DNA of 15,753 nucleotides from CAVSWN01 sp046728115 (GTDB lineage Bacteria; Acidobacteriota; Vicinamibacteria; Vicinamibacterales; CAVVIG01): positions 1-15,753 of the forward strand of contig JBKPDW010000468.1 of NCBI GenBank assembly GCA_046728115.1, read 5' to 3'. Each line of letters begins with the position of its first letter. The stretch's first letter is position 1. Under the pieces are notes generated by a model, which was given only the letters and a program-made list of their open reading frames with translations, was not told where the DNA came from and ran no database searches. Below are positions 8,539 through 15,086 of the stretch, one piece after another. A program made the translations under genes and the position numbers.

Positions 8539-9780
8539 ATGACGAGACGTCACGCATTCCTGTCTGTGTTACTCCTCGCGCTGGCGTTTTCCGGCGCCGG
8601 CGTTCGAACGCAGGATCGGATCGTCACGTTACGCGCCTCGCGCGTGATTGACGGCACCGGGAAGACCATCCCGAACGCCGTCGTCGAGATACGTGGTTCA
8701 CGGATTGTCGCGCTCGATCAACGCAGCGGTACGGTCACGTACGATCTTGGCGACGCGACGCTGCTGCCCGGCCTGATCGACGTGCACGTGCACATCGGCT
8801 ACCACTTCGGGAAGGATGGTCGCGCACAGAACCGCGGCGAGACGCCGGCCGAGATGGCGCTCGACGCCGCCGAGAATGCGTATGTGACGCTGATGAACGG
8901 ATTCACCACCGTGCAGAGCGTCGGCGCGCCATCGGACAAGGATCTGCGCGACGCCATCGCGAGGGGCGTGCTGCCCGGCCCGCGCATTCTCACGTCGATG
9001 GGCTCGTTGAACGAGCGCACCGGCACCCCGGACGAGATTCGTGCCTACGTGCGCAACCAGAAAGCGGCCGGCGCGGATCTGATCAAGATCTTCGCATCGA
9101 AGAGCATCCGCGAGGGCGGCGGCAAGACGATGACCGACGAACAGCTTGCAGCCGCGTGCGGCGAGGCGAAGGCGCAGGGACTGCGGACGCTCGTGCACGC
9201 GCACGCGGCCGATGCGGTGTTGTCGTCGGCGAAGGCGGGCTGCACCGAAATCGAGCACGGCGCCTACGTCAGCGACGAGGGACTCCAGTACATGGCTGCG
9301 CATGGCGTGTATTTCGATCCGAACATCGGCCTCGTGCTGCAGAACTACGTCGAGAACAAGCAGCGATATCTCGGCATCGGCAACTATACCGACGAAGGGT
9401 TCGCGTTCATGGAGAAGGCGATCCCGACCAACTATCCGATGTTCAAGCGCGCTTTGGCGTCTGGTGTGAAGATGCCGATGGGCACTGACGCCGTCGCTGG
9501 CGCCCACGGCCAGAACGCGCGCGAGATCGTCGTGCGCGTGAAAGAGGGCGGACAGAAGCCCATGGACGCGATCATGGGCGCGACGTCGGTGGCGGCCGAG
9601 TCGATGCGGATGCAGGACCGGATCGGCTCGCTGGCACCCGGCCTCGAGGCCGACATCGTCGCTGTCGAGGGCAATCCGCTCCAGGACATCACCGCGCTGC
9701 GGCACGTGATGTTCGTGATGAAAGGCGGCGTCGTGTACAAGAACAACGCGCATGCCGGCGCCGGTAAGAGCACGTTTTGA
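8539..9780 (+). CDS. Secreted metal-dependent amidohydrolase (imidazolonepropionase/prolidase-like)
   Basis: A 413-residue amidohydrolase-superfamily enzyme. I start it at ATG 8539, which has GGAGG at 8529-8533 and a signal peptide (MTRRHAFLSVLLLALAFSGA, cleaved near GVRTQ). Catalytic residues are all present: H83 and H85 in DVHVHIG, K183 in DLIKIFAS as the likely carbamylated bridging lysine, H220/H222 in LVHAHA, H240 in IEHGAY, and D317 in MGTDAVAG. The beta-sandwich part flanks the barrel: RVIDGTGKTIPNAVVEI at the front and GSLAPGLEADIVAVEGNPLQDI at the end. Relatives hydrolyse dipeptides, Xaa-Pro or Xaa-Arg peptides, and cyclic amides in the periplasm; the exact substrate cannot be assigned. 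It follows the receptor remnant by 49 nt in the same direction, which suggests that both once took up and cleaved the same nutrient. The enzyme itself shows no damage. Confidence 0.9.
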   Translation: MTRRHAFLSVLLLALAFSGAGVRTQDRIVTLRASRVIDGTGKTIPNAVVEIRGSRIVALDQRSGTVTYDLGDATLLPGLIDVHVHIGYHFGKDGRAQNRGETPAEMALDAAENAYVTLMNGFTTVQSVGAPSDKDLRDAIARGVLPGPRILTSMGSLNERTGTPDEIRAYVRNQKAAGADLIKIFASKSIREGGGKTMTDEQLAAACGEAKAQGLRTLVHAHAADAVLSSAKAGCTEIEHGAYVSDEGLQYMAAHGVYFDPNIGLVLQNYVENKQRYLGIGNYTDEGFAFMEKAIPTNYPMFKRALASGVKMPMGTDAVAGAHGQNAREIVVRVKEGGQKPMDAIMGATSVAAESMRMQDRIGSLAPGLEADIVAVEGNPLQDITALRHVMFVMKGGVVYKNNAHAGAGKSTF

Positions 9781-9841
9781 GGGAGCCCGCCTGAATATCA
9801 GCGCATCTGCACCAGCACTGTCCTGTCGATCGCGACGTTCC

Positions 9842-11527
9842 TTACTGTTGAAGGACCTGATGCACGAACGCCACCGCGATTGATCCTTCGCCGACGGCAG
9901 AGGCGACTCGCTTAATATTGCCGCCGCGCACATCACCAACGGCAAAGACACCGGGACGACTCGTTTCAAGAAGATAGGGCGGCCGTGTGAGCGGCCATAC
10001 CGCCGCCGCGAGATCGTCGGGCGACAGATCCGGACCGGTCTTGATGAATCCTTTGTCATCGAGCACGATGCACCGACCGAGCCAGCCGGTGTTCGGCACA
10101 GCCCCGGTCATCATGAACACATGTCGGATGTCATGCGTCTCGACGTCGCCACCTCGGTCGTCGCGCCAGCGCACCCGTTCGAGATGCCCGTCTCCTTCCA
10201 GGGCGACGATCTCCGTGTGCGTCCTGAGGACGATCGCGGGGCTGTCTTCGATGCGGCGAATGAGATACCGCGACATCGTGTCGGCCAACCGGTCTCCGCG
10301 AACCAGCATGTGGACGCGCTTCGCGGCCTGCGCCAGAAAGACGGCGGCCTGGCCCGCCGAATTGCCGCCGCCGACGATGATGACGTCCTCGCCAACGCAC
10401 AGCTGCGCCTCCATCGGCATCGCGGTGTAGTACACACCCGCGCCCTCGAACTGCGAGAGGTTCGCGAGCGCGGGCCTTCGATATTCAGCCCCCGTGGCGA
10501 TGATGACCGCGCGCGCAGCAAGGGCTGTCCCGCCATCAATCTTCACCGCATATGGCTGCCGATCGCAGGCCAGCCCGGTTGCGCCTTTCGCGATCATGAC
10601 CTGGGCACCGAACTTCTGGGCTTGCGCGTAGGCACGTCCCGTCAGATCCAAACCTGAAATACCCGTCGGAAATCCAAGATAGTTCTCGATTCTCGAACTC
10701 GATCCCGCCTGACCGCCGGGCGAGTTCGATTCGAGCACCAGCACGTCGAGACCTTCCGATGCACCGTACACGGCAGCCGCCAACCCCGCCGGCCCCGCAC
10801 CGATGATCACCAGATCGCTGACGCGCGTCTGATCGATGGCATCGTTGAAGCCGAGACACTCGGCAATCTGCGCGTTGCCGGGATTCCGCAGCACGGCGTC
10901 ACTGCCGCAGATCAGCACGGGCACATCGGCCGCCGTCACATGAAAATGGTCGAGCAGGGCCTGCGCCTCGGCGTCGCGATCGAGATCGATGTAGTGGAAC
11001 GGATGGCCATTGCGCGTCAAGAACTCTTTCACTCGAAGCGTGCCGGCGCAGTGAGTCGATCCAATCACGACGACATCACCAAAGTCGCGGGCGATCAGCT
11101 CGAGGCGGCGCAGCATGAACGCCCGCATGAGAATCTCGCTCAACTCTGCGTCTGTCTGGATCAGGGCGAGCAGTTGTTCCCGCTCGAGCTCGATCACCTC
11201 ACCGGGCTCGCTCGCGCGCAGGCGGCCCATCGCCCTGCGCCCGGTGATCATGATTGCTTCGCCAGAAAACTGGCCGGGGCCGTGGGCGACGATGAGAATC
11301 TCCGTGGCGCCGGCTGGTCGCAGGGCCTCAATCACGCCACTGACGACGACGAAGAACGGAACGTCTTTGTCGCCGACCTCGACTAATACCTCGCCCCGAG
11401 CGATCGGACGGCGCCGCCCGCGCGCCGCAATGCGCGCCATCTGCGCCTTTGTCAGCGTCGGAAACAGCCTCTCCAGACGCGACGGCGCGGTGGGAGCCAA
11501 CGGCACGTGCGGATCGGGAGCATTCAC
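9842..11527 (-). CDS. Cyclic-nucleotide-binding / thioredoxin-like / thioredoxin-reductase-like fusion flavoprotein
   Basis: A 561-residue three-part protein. Residues 15-145 form a CRP-type cyclic-nucleotide-binding domain, with FSGEAIMITGRRAM (87-100) in the place of the phosphate-binding cassette. Residues 150-235 look like a glutaredoxin/thioredoxin-like domain (GSTHCAGTLRVKEFLTRNG) with a single cysteine, C160, at the usual site. Residues 238-561 are thioredoxin-reductase-like: FAD motif GAGPAG (243-248), GGQAGSSSRIENYLGFP (271-287), NAD(P)H motif GGGNSA (386-391) and the FAD-contacting VFAVGDVR (527-534). The paired CxxC of true thioredoxin reductase (YCATC region) is replaced by YYTAMPMEAQ, so it cannot reduce thioredoxin in the normal way. 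The nucleotide domain suggests control by cAMP/cGMP or a degenerate sensory role. It lies 49 nt downstream of the RutE-like gene and may share its transcript. Cytoplasmic; no signal peptide. Confidence 0.88.
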   Translation of the reverse strand: MNAPDPHVPLAPTAPSRLERLFPTLTKAQMARIAARGRRRPIARGEVLVEVGDKDVPFFVVVSGVIEALRPAGATEILIVAHGPGQFSGEAIMITGRRAMGRLRASEPGEVIELEREQLLALIQTDAELSEILMRAFMLRRLELIARDFGDVVVIGSTHCAGTLRVKEFLTRNGHPFHYIDLDRDAEAQALLDHFHVTAADVPVLICGSDAVLRNPGNAQIAECLGFNDAIDQTRVSDLVIIGAGPAGLAAAVYGASEGLDVLVLESNSPGGQAGSSSRIENYLGFPTGISGLDLTGRAYAQAQKFGAQVMIAKGATGLACDRQPYAVKIDGGTALAARAVIIATGAEYRRPALANLSQFEGAGVYYTAMPMEAQLCVGEDVIIVGGGNSAGQAAVFLAQAAKRVHMLVRGDRLADTMSRYLIRRIEDSPAIVLRTHTEIVALEGDGHLERVRWRDDRGGDVETHDIRHVFMMTGAVPNTGWLGRCIVLDDKGFIKTGPDLSPDDLAAAVWPLTRPPYLLETSRPGVFAVGDVRGGNIKRVASAVGEGSIAVAFVHQVLQQ

Positions 11528-11576
11528 AGGTCACCATCCAGGATCTAAGCATCCGCGAGCCGTTCGCGCGGCGCAA

Positions 11577-12212
11577 CTATAGGAGCGAACAGGCCTCGTT
11601 GAACGGTAAACGCGGGAGCCGCCGGTGCAGCGTACTTGGATCACCGTACCCAAGATTGCAGAGGAAATTCGACTTCACGTGCCCCTCAGGGAAGAATTCC
11701 TGATCGCAGCCGAAACAAGGCTTGCCTGCGGAAAAGAACTCCTCGTCCACCTTGGCCTGATCGAAGCCGGACATCGGTCCGCAATCGAGGCCGAGCGCCC
11801 GCGCGGCCATGATCAGGTACGCACCCTGCAAGGTGGAATTCCGCTTGGCGGTTGCCTCGACCAACTCAGGATTACTCTCGAACAGCCGTTTCATGCCGGG
11901 GCTATGCGGGAACAGCTTGGGCAGCTGCTCGTAAAACTTCATGTCGTAAGCCACGATCACCGTGACCGGGGCGGTCATCGTCTTTTCGACGTTGAGGGGA
12001 GCGAGTGCCGGACGGAGCCGTTCCTTGGCCTCCTTCGATCGGAGAAATGCAAACCGCGCCGGGACGGCGTTCGCGCTGGTCGGCGCCCACTTCAGCAAGT
12101 CATAGAGATCCTGGAGAGTCTGATCCGTCACCGGCCTCGGCTGCCACGTCGTGTATGTGCGCGCTTCTCGAAAGAGCGTGTCCAATGCCGTCTCGTCGAT
12201 TCTCTGACCCAT
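11577..12212 (-). CDS. RutE-like malonic semialdehyde reductase / nitroreductase-family protein
   Basis: A 211-residue flavin-dependent nitroreductase-fold protein closely resembling E. coli RutE (196 residues): LFREARTYTTWQPRPVTD (13-30), LLKWAPTSANAVPARFAF (39-56), LRPAL then EKTMTAPVTVIVAYDMKFYE (76-95), RNSTLQGAYLIMAARALGLD (124-143), GPMSGFD (145-151) and the C-terminal LGYGDPSTLHRRLPRLPFNEA. RutE reduces malonic semialdehyde to 3-hydroxypropionate in pyrimidine breakdown, but no other rut gene is here, so a general quinone or nitro reductase role is equally possible. Start: the ATG at 12212 has GGAGG 8 nt upstream; the ATG at 12248 lacks such a site. Between FF (159-160) and KSN there is an extra segment with CFGC (166-169) and a second EFF, not present in the E. 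coli protein. It probably leads a two-gene unit with the flavoprotein. Confidence 0.85.
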   Translation of the reverse strand: MGQRIDETALDTLFREARTYTTWQPRPVTDQTLQDLYDLLKWAPTSANAVPARFAFLRSKEAKERLRPALAPLNVEKTMTAPVTVIVAYDMKFYEQLPKLFPHSPGMKRLFESNPELVEATAKRNSTLQGAYLIMAARALGLDCGPMSGFDQAKVDEEFFSAGKPCFGCDQEFFPEGHVKSNFLCNLGYGDPSTLHRRLPRLPFNEACSLL

Positions 12213-12281
12213 TGCTGCTTCCTCCGTACGCGTTGCAGGCGCGAGCATCTCGGCGGCCGAACGATCTTGCGCGGCCGCGCT

Positions 12282-12310
12282 TGGCTAGGCGTGGGGTAGC
12301 TTTATGTCAA
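12282..12310 (-). promoter_or_regulatory. Possible sigma-70 promoter for the RutE-like gene
   Basis: On the minus strand a perfect TTGACA (12310-12305) is followed after 17 nt by TAGCCA (12287-12282), a weak -10 match. Transcription would begin around 12275, leaving a leader of about 65 nt before the ATG at 12212. The -35 and spacing are good and the -10 is not, so this is tentative. Confidence 0.35.
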
Positions 12311-12814
12311 GGTCATTCATCAGACCATTGTTCCAGTCCTCACGAACCGGAACCCACCGAATACACGACCCATAGAGCGACTTCCGGGGACAGAACGTCG
12401 CCGCCCGACGCACCATGCGCCCAGACTTCGCGGGGCCTCGATTCTTTTGCGGAGGACAGTGCGCTTTGATGTTCATGGGGTGAACGGAAGGTTCACACGG
12501 CGACATTCACGTCGCTTGTGTTTTCGACGTCCACGCCCACCAATCCACGGCTTCGAAACACACGGCGGGCAGCGCTACGGCGCGTCAGCCCAGGTGAACA
12601 TCGACGTGTTCCCGCTGATGCCAACGGCGACCGTACGACGTCGTCTCTGAGCTCTCTGGATGACTCTACTTGAAAACTGCCGCCAGCGTCCGCATTCCTG
12701 CGCCCACCACAAGGGCCTGGCGTGGCGCTCGTCACTGAACCCCTGGCGACTTTCCGGCGACCGATTCCGTGTCGACAGCTCTTGGCGGTGTGAACGTCGA
12801 TAAAATGGCAGCCA
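12311..12814. other. About 500 bp without a convincing gene
   Basis: Short open frames exist on both strands (for example 12285-12506 minus and 12447-12650 plus), but none has a ribosome-binding site together with a recognisable protein pattern, and their composition is rich in Arg, Pro and Ser as in non-coding GC-rich DNA. Visible structure is limited to the direct-repeat copy at 12437-12492 and a small GCGAC/GTCGC inverted repeat near 12500-12515. The stretch ends immediately at the serine-hydrolase start. It may hold a degraded gene too diverged to name. Confidence 0.5.
12437..12492 (+). repeat. Direct repeat, copy 1 (two-block)
   Basis: Block A is CTCGATTCTTTTGCGGAGG (12437-12455), matching copy 2 at 17 of 19 positions. 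Block B is ATGTTCATGGGGTGAAC (12469-12485) plus a following AGGT, matching copy 2 with one substitution and one missing C. The two blocks are 13 nt apart here. In this copy block B is closed quickly by a stop (ATG TTC ATG GGG TGA). Copy 1 lies about 320 nt upstream of the serine hydrolase start. Confidence 0.55.
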
Positions 12815-13780
12815 ATGCCCGTGGCCGTCGCGGTTCGCATCAACGGCGTCCTGCGTGACCACCAGACCGATCTGAGCACCGACTCGGTTTTCCCGGTCTA
12901 CAGCATCACCAAAACGCTAACCGCGATTTGCGTCTTGCGCTTGGTGGAAGCCGGATCATTACGACTTGACGCGCCGATTCATGGTTGGCTGCCCGAAGTA
13001 GAACTTCCCACGACGGTGACGCTGACCCACCTTCTCCAACACACGAGCGGCCTCCGCGACTACGGACCACTACCGGAATACCACCAGGCCGTACGGCTGC
13101 ACCCTGATCGACCGTGGACGCGAAAGGAATTTCTTGACGCCGTCCTGCCGAAGGGAATGCTTTTCGCGCCCGGCGGCAGTTGGGCGTACTCGAACATCGG
13201 GTACATGCTCGTCGTCGACATCCTGGAGCGTGTGACCGGCCGGACGTTTGCGCAGGTTCTCGCGCAATTCGTCACCCAGCCGTTGGCGCTGCAGCGGACG
13301 TTGGTGCTGGAAACCATCGAGGATCTGATGGCATGCGTACCTGGATTCGGTTCGGAGATCACCGAGGATGGAAGCCTCGTCGATGTTCGCGGTCGCTATC
13401 ACCCAGGCTGGTGCGCGCCTCGCGTGGTCTCGTCGACGCCCGCCGAGATCACGCGTACGTTCGACGCGCTGTTTTCGGGAGAGCTACTCGCCGTCGATAC
13501 GCTACGCCGGATGCTCACCCTTGTGCCGCTGCCGGGATTGCGAGAGCCCCCGATGGTGATTGATGGCGGTATGGGCGTGTTTTCGAACGCGGCGTCACCG
13601 TACGGCCGGAATTACGGTCACGGTGGTGGCGGGCCAGGCTACGACCTCACCGCCGGGATCTACCCTGATGCAAGTGGTGGCCGCGTTGCCATCGCTGTTT
13701 TCGTCGATAGGAGCGGTGGCCCGCGAGCAGCCGACCTCGAGGACGCGGTGGTCGGACACTTTCTCGGCGCGCCGCGGTAG
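12815..13780 (+). CDS. Serine hydrolase of the beta-lactamase/class C-like family
   Basis: A 321-residue penicillin-binding-protein-like hydrolase. The three active-site motifs are present: SxxK as S30-I-T-K33 within VYSITKT, YxN as Y125-S-N127 within AYSNIGY, and the HxG-type third motif as H269-G-G within YGHGGGGPGY, the last being typical of esterase/peptidase members. Other family marks are LTHLLQHTSGLRDY (70-83) and FAPGGSWAYSN (117-127). The family includes class C beta-lactamases, D-aminopeptidases and esterases, and the substrate cannot be assigned. No signal peptide is present from the ATG at 12815, and an in-frame TGA lies just upstream, so the N-terminus is shorter than in most relatives, starting directly at the first beta strand (VAVAVRINGVL). 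No good ribosome-binding site is visible. It is followed in the same direction by the SnoaL-like gene. Confidence 0.87.
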   Translation: MPVAVAVRINGVLRDHQTDLSTDSVFPVYSITKTLTAICVLRLVEAGSLRLDAPIHGWLPEVELPTTVTLTHLLQHTSGLRDYGPLPEYHQAVRLHPDRPWTRKEFLDAVLPKGMLFAPGGSWAYSNIGYMLVVDILERVTGRTFAQVLAQFVTQPLALQRTLVLETIEDLMACVPGFGSEITEDGSLVDVRGRYHPGWCAPRVVSSTPAEITRTFDALFSGELLAVDTLRRMLTLVPLPGLREPPMVIDGGMGVFSNAASPYGRNYGHGGGGPGYDLTAGIYPDASGGRVAIAVFVDRSGGPRAADLEDAVVGHFLGAPR

Positions 13781-13800
13781 CAGTGTCGACTCCTGACAAA

Positions 13801-13820
13801 CGCCTAGGTTAGGTTAGGCG
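13801..13820. repeat. TAGGT tandem repeat / small hairpin
   Basis: Perfect inverted arms CGCCTA (13801-13806) and TAGGCG (13815-13820) enclose GGTTAGGT. The same bases form three tandem pentamers, TAGGT-TAGGT-TAGGC (13805-13819). It sits 20 nt after the serine hydrolase stop and just before the SnoaL-like gene. There is no T-run, so termination is not supported; a processing or protein-binding site is possible. Confidence 0.45.
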
Positions 13821-13831
13821 GCAAGATCACG

Positions 13832-14428
13832 ATGTTGCTCACATGGCGCGATTCGCCCATGGCCAAGGATGCGCCACTCAAATGGGGCACGAAGATCTTC
13901 CATGCGTCGCTCCGTGTCGGGGATATCGTGTTCGCCGGGGCGGATACTCTTCCCCAGACATGGACCATATTGATCGCCGTTGTGAGCGTGCTGTTCCTTT
14001 TCCCAGCCTGCAATCGCGCAGCCGACATCGATCAGGAGAAGAAGAACGTCCAGCAAGTCTTCGAGAATTACCTTGAATCTATCAAGACGGCGGACCTCAC
14101 ACTCGCCTCGCAGGTCTGGTCACAAAGCCAGGACGTTTCGGCGGTGACCCCATTCGGCCGCTTTAAGGGCTGGGAGGGCGTTCGGGATGGCCTCTACATC
14201 AACTTCTTGCAGAAAGCCTTCGCCGAGCGGAGCTTGCGACCAGACAACCTGGCGATCACTGTCTCTGGTAACACCGCATGGGCCGTATTCGATTGGACGT
14301 TCACAGCCAAGTTCGCAAACGGACAGCCCTTCTCTTCCAAGGGCTGGGAAAGCCAGGTGTACCAGAAGACTGACGGGCGGTGGGTCATCGTGCACCTTCA
14401 CTACTCGGTTCCGCCCCCACGCAAATGA
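13832..14428 (+). CDS. SnoaL-like/NTF2-fold protein with N-terminal membrane anchor
   Basis: Residues 68-195 (counting from the ATG at 13832) have the SnoaL_3/DUF4440 pattern: an amphipathic start (KKNVQQVFENYLESIKTADLTLASQVWS), then GWEGVRDGLYINFLQ, SGNTAWAVFDWTFTAKF and the closing DGRWVIVHLHYSVPP. This alpha+beta cone binds small hydrophobic ligands or acts as a non-catalytic partner; no catalytic residues can be named. A hydrophobic segment at 44-59 ends in FPAC (C60), resembling a signal or weak lipoprotein signal, so the domain is probably exported. The start is unsure: ATG 13832 and ATG 13859 leave an unusually long extension before the hydrophobic segment, while GTG 13928 would give a normal-length signal peptide. 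None has a strong ribosome-binding site. It is likely co-transcribed with the serine hydrolase, 51 nt upstream. Confidence 0.75.
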   Translation: MLLTWRDSPMAKDAPLKWGTKIFHASLRVGDIVFAGADTLPQTWTILIAVVSVLFLFPACNRAADIDQEKKNVQQVFENYLESIKTADLTLASQVWSQSQDVSAVTPFGRFKGWEGVRDGLYINFLQKAFAERSLRPDNLAITVSGNTAWAVFDWTFTAKFANGQPFSSKGWESQVYQKTDGRWVIVHLHYSVPPPRK

Positions 14429-14548
14429 TCAAGAACAGCACACCCGGACTTTCCGATTGTGCCGCCCTAACCGGGCCGGTGCACTCGACGGTCACCTGTG
14501 CGCTTCTGAATGACCGCGGGACGTTGACGCGGCGCGCCTTGCGCAAGT

Positions 14549-14594
14549 CTCGATCTTTTTGCGGAGGTAATGTTTATGCGGGTGAACTCGAGGT
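14549..14594 (+). repeat. Direct repeat, copy 2 (two-block), with a possible short leader ORF
   Basis: Block A is CTCGATCTTTTTGCGGAGG (14549-14567) and block B is ATGTTTATGCGGGTGAAC (14570-14587) followed by AGGT (14591-14594). Here the blocks are 2 nt apart rather than 13. GGAGG at 14563-14567 is ideally spaced (8 nt) from the ATG at 14576, which opens an 18-codon frame ending in TGA at 14630-14632, about 40 nt before the GntR gene. Whether that mini-ORF is translated is not known. The remaining gap (14429-14637) shows nothing else clear. Confidence 0.5.
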
Positions 14595-14637
14595 GCGCCC
14601 AGCAGCTGCGCTCACCACCAGCCCAACGTTGAATGGT

Positions 14638-14668
14638 TTGACAGCGGCAGTCACATCTGTCACATTAT
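14638..14668 (+). promoter_or_regulatory. Promoter of the GntR-ABC operon
   Basis: A perfect -35 TTGACA (14638-14643) is followed by CATTAT (14663-14668), matching the -10 consensus at four of six positions, with a 19-nt spacer. Transcription would start about 14675, right at the GTG start codon (14673), so the messenger would be leaderless or nearly so. No Shine-Dalgarno sequence precedes the GTG, which fits. The long spacer makes it a promoter that may need help or be weak. Confidence 0.5.
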
Positions 14669-14678
14669 CAATGTGACA
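14658..14678. promoter_or_regulatory. Palindromic operator, probably bound by the GntR regulator
   Basis: TGTCACATT (14658-14666) and AATGTGACA (14670-14678) are perfect 9-bp inverted arms around ATC. The site covers the -10 box, the presumed transcription start and the start codon of the GntR gene, where a bound repressor would block transcription. A further half site, TCACAT at 14651-14656, lies just upstream as a direct repeat. GntR/YtrA regulators normally bind such palindromes and repress their own operon; the link is inference. Confidence 0.65.
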
Positions 14679-15086
14679 CTGTTTGGATTCACACTCCAGC
14701 CCGGACAATCCATCTTCGACCAAGTGGTCTTTGCGGCGACGAAAGCGTTTGTCAGTGGTCAGTTTCAGCCAGGTCAACCCTTTCCCTCAGTTCGCGCGCT
14801 CGCGGCGGAACTGAAAATTCACCCCAACACCGCACACAAGGTCATTCAATACCTGATTCACGAGCGGTGGCTCGAAGTGCAGCCTGGGATAGGCACAGTT
14901 GTAGCGGCGCGCCCGGCGGCGCGTGCGGGGGACCGCCAACGTCTGCTGCAGCACGAAGTTGAGCAACTGGTCGTCGAAGCGCTTCGCGTTGGCGTCCAGC
15001 TCGAAGATGTTGTCGACGCCATCGAAACGCGGTGGGCCAAACTCGGCGGCCCTCGATCTGCGACGCAGGAGGTCAGCCGCAGATGA
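14673..15086 (+). CDS. GntR family (YtrA-type) transcriptional regulator
   Basis: A 137-residue protein with a winged helix-turn-helix at about 12-77 (IFDQVVFAATKAFVSGQFQPG, then PFPSVRALAAELKIHPNTAHKVIQYL, then WLEVQPGIGTVVA) and a short C-terminal helical part (90-123) instead of a large ligand domain. That size and layout define the YtrA subfamily, whose members repress ABC-transporter operons and often respond to cell-wall-active compounds. The start is GTG 14673: it is placed directly in the operator and has no ribosome-binding site, consistent with leaderless translation. Its TGA (15084-15086) overlaps the ATG of the ABC ATPase gene in ATGA, so the two are translationally coupled. The regulated transporter is almost surely that downstream system. 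Confidence 0.88.
   Translation: MTLFGFTLQPGQSIFDQVVFAATKAFVSGQFQPGQPFPSVRALAAELKIHPNTAHKVIQYLIHERWLEVQPGIGTVVAARPAARAGDRQRLLQHEVEQLVVEALRVGVQLEDVVDAIETRWAKLGGPRSATQEVSRR

Noticed and set aside
9781..9841. Terminator between convergent amidohydrolase and flavoprotein genes
   Set aside because: I looked for a GC stem followed by a T-run in either direction and saw none.
8698..10059. 453-residue open frame on the minus strand
   Set aside because: It lies opposite a complete amidohydrolase with all catalytic residues; its His/Arg-rich composition is what antisense reading of GC-rich coding DNA gives.
11577..12212. A pyrimidine-degradation (rut) operon
   Set aside because: Only a RutE-like gene is present; no RutA, B, C, D or F relative occurs in the window.
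12285..12506. 73-residue minus-strand frame in the gene desert
   Set aside because: No ribosome-binding site or recognised motif; it spans the direct-repeat copy and looks like random open sequence.
13801..14640. Integron attC-like sites (GTTAGGT near 13809, GCCCAAC-GTTGAAT near 14621)
   Set aside because: The core-site heptamers occur without a properly spaced, oppositely oriented partner 50-150 nt away, and no integrase is present. They are most likely chance matches.
14658..14678. CRP-type binding site
   Set aside because: CRP sites read TGTGA-N6-TCACA; here the arms have the opposite order (TCACA first, TGTGA second), so a regulator of another family is more likely.
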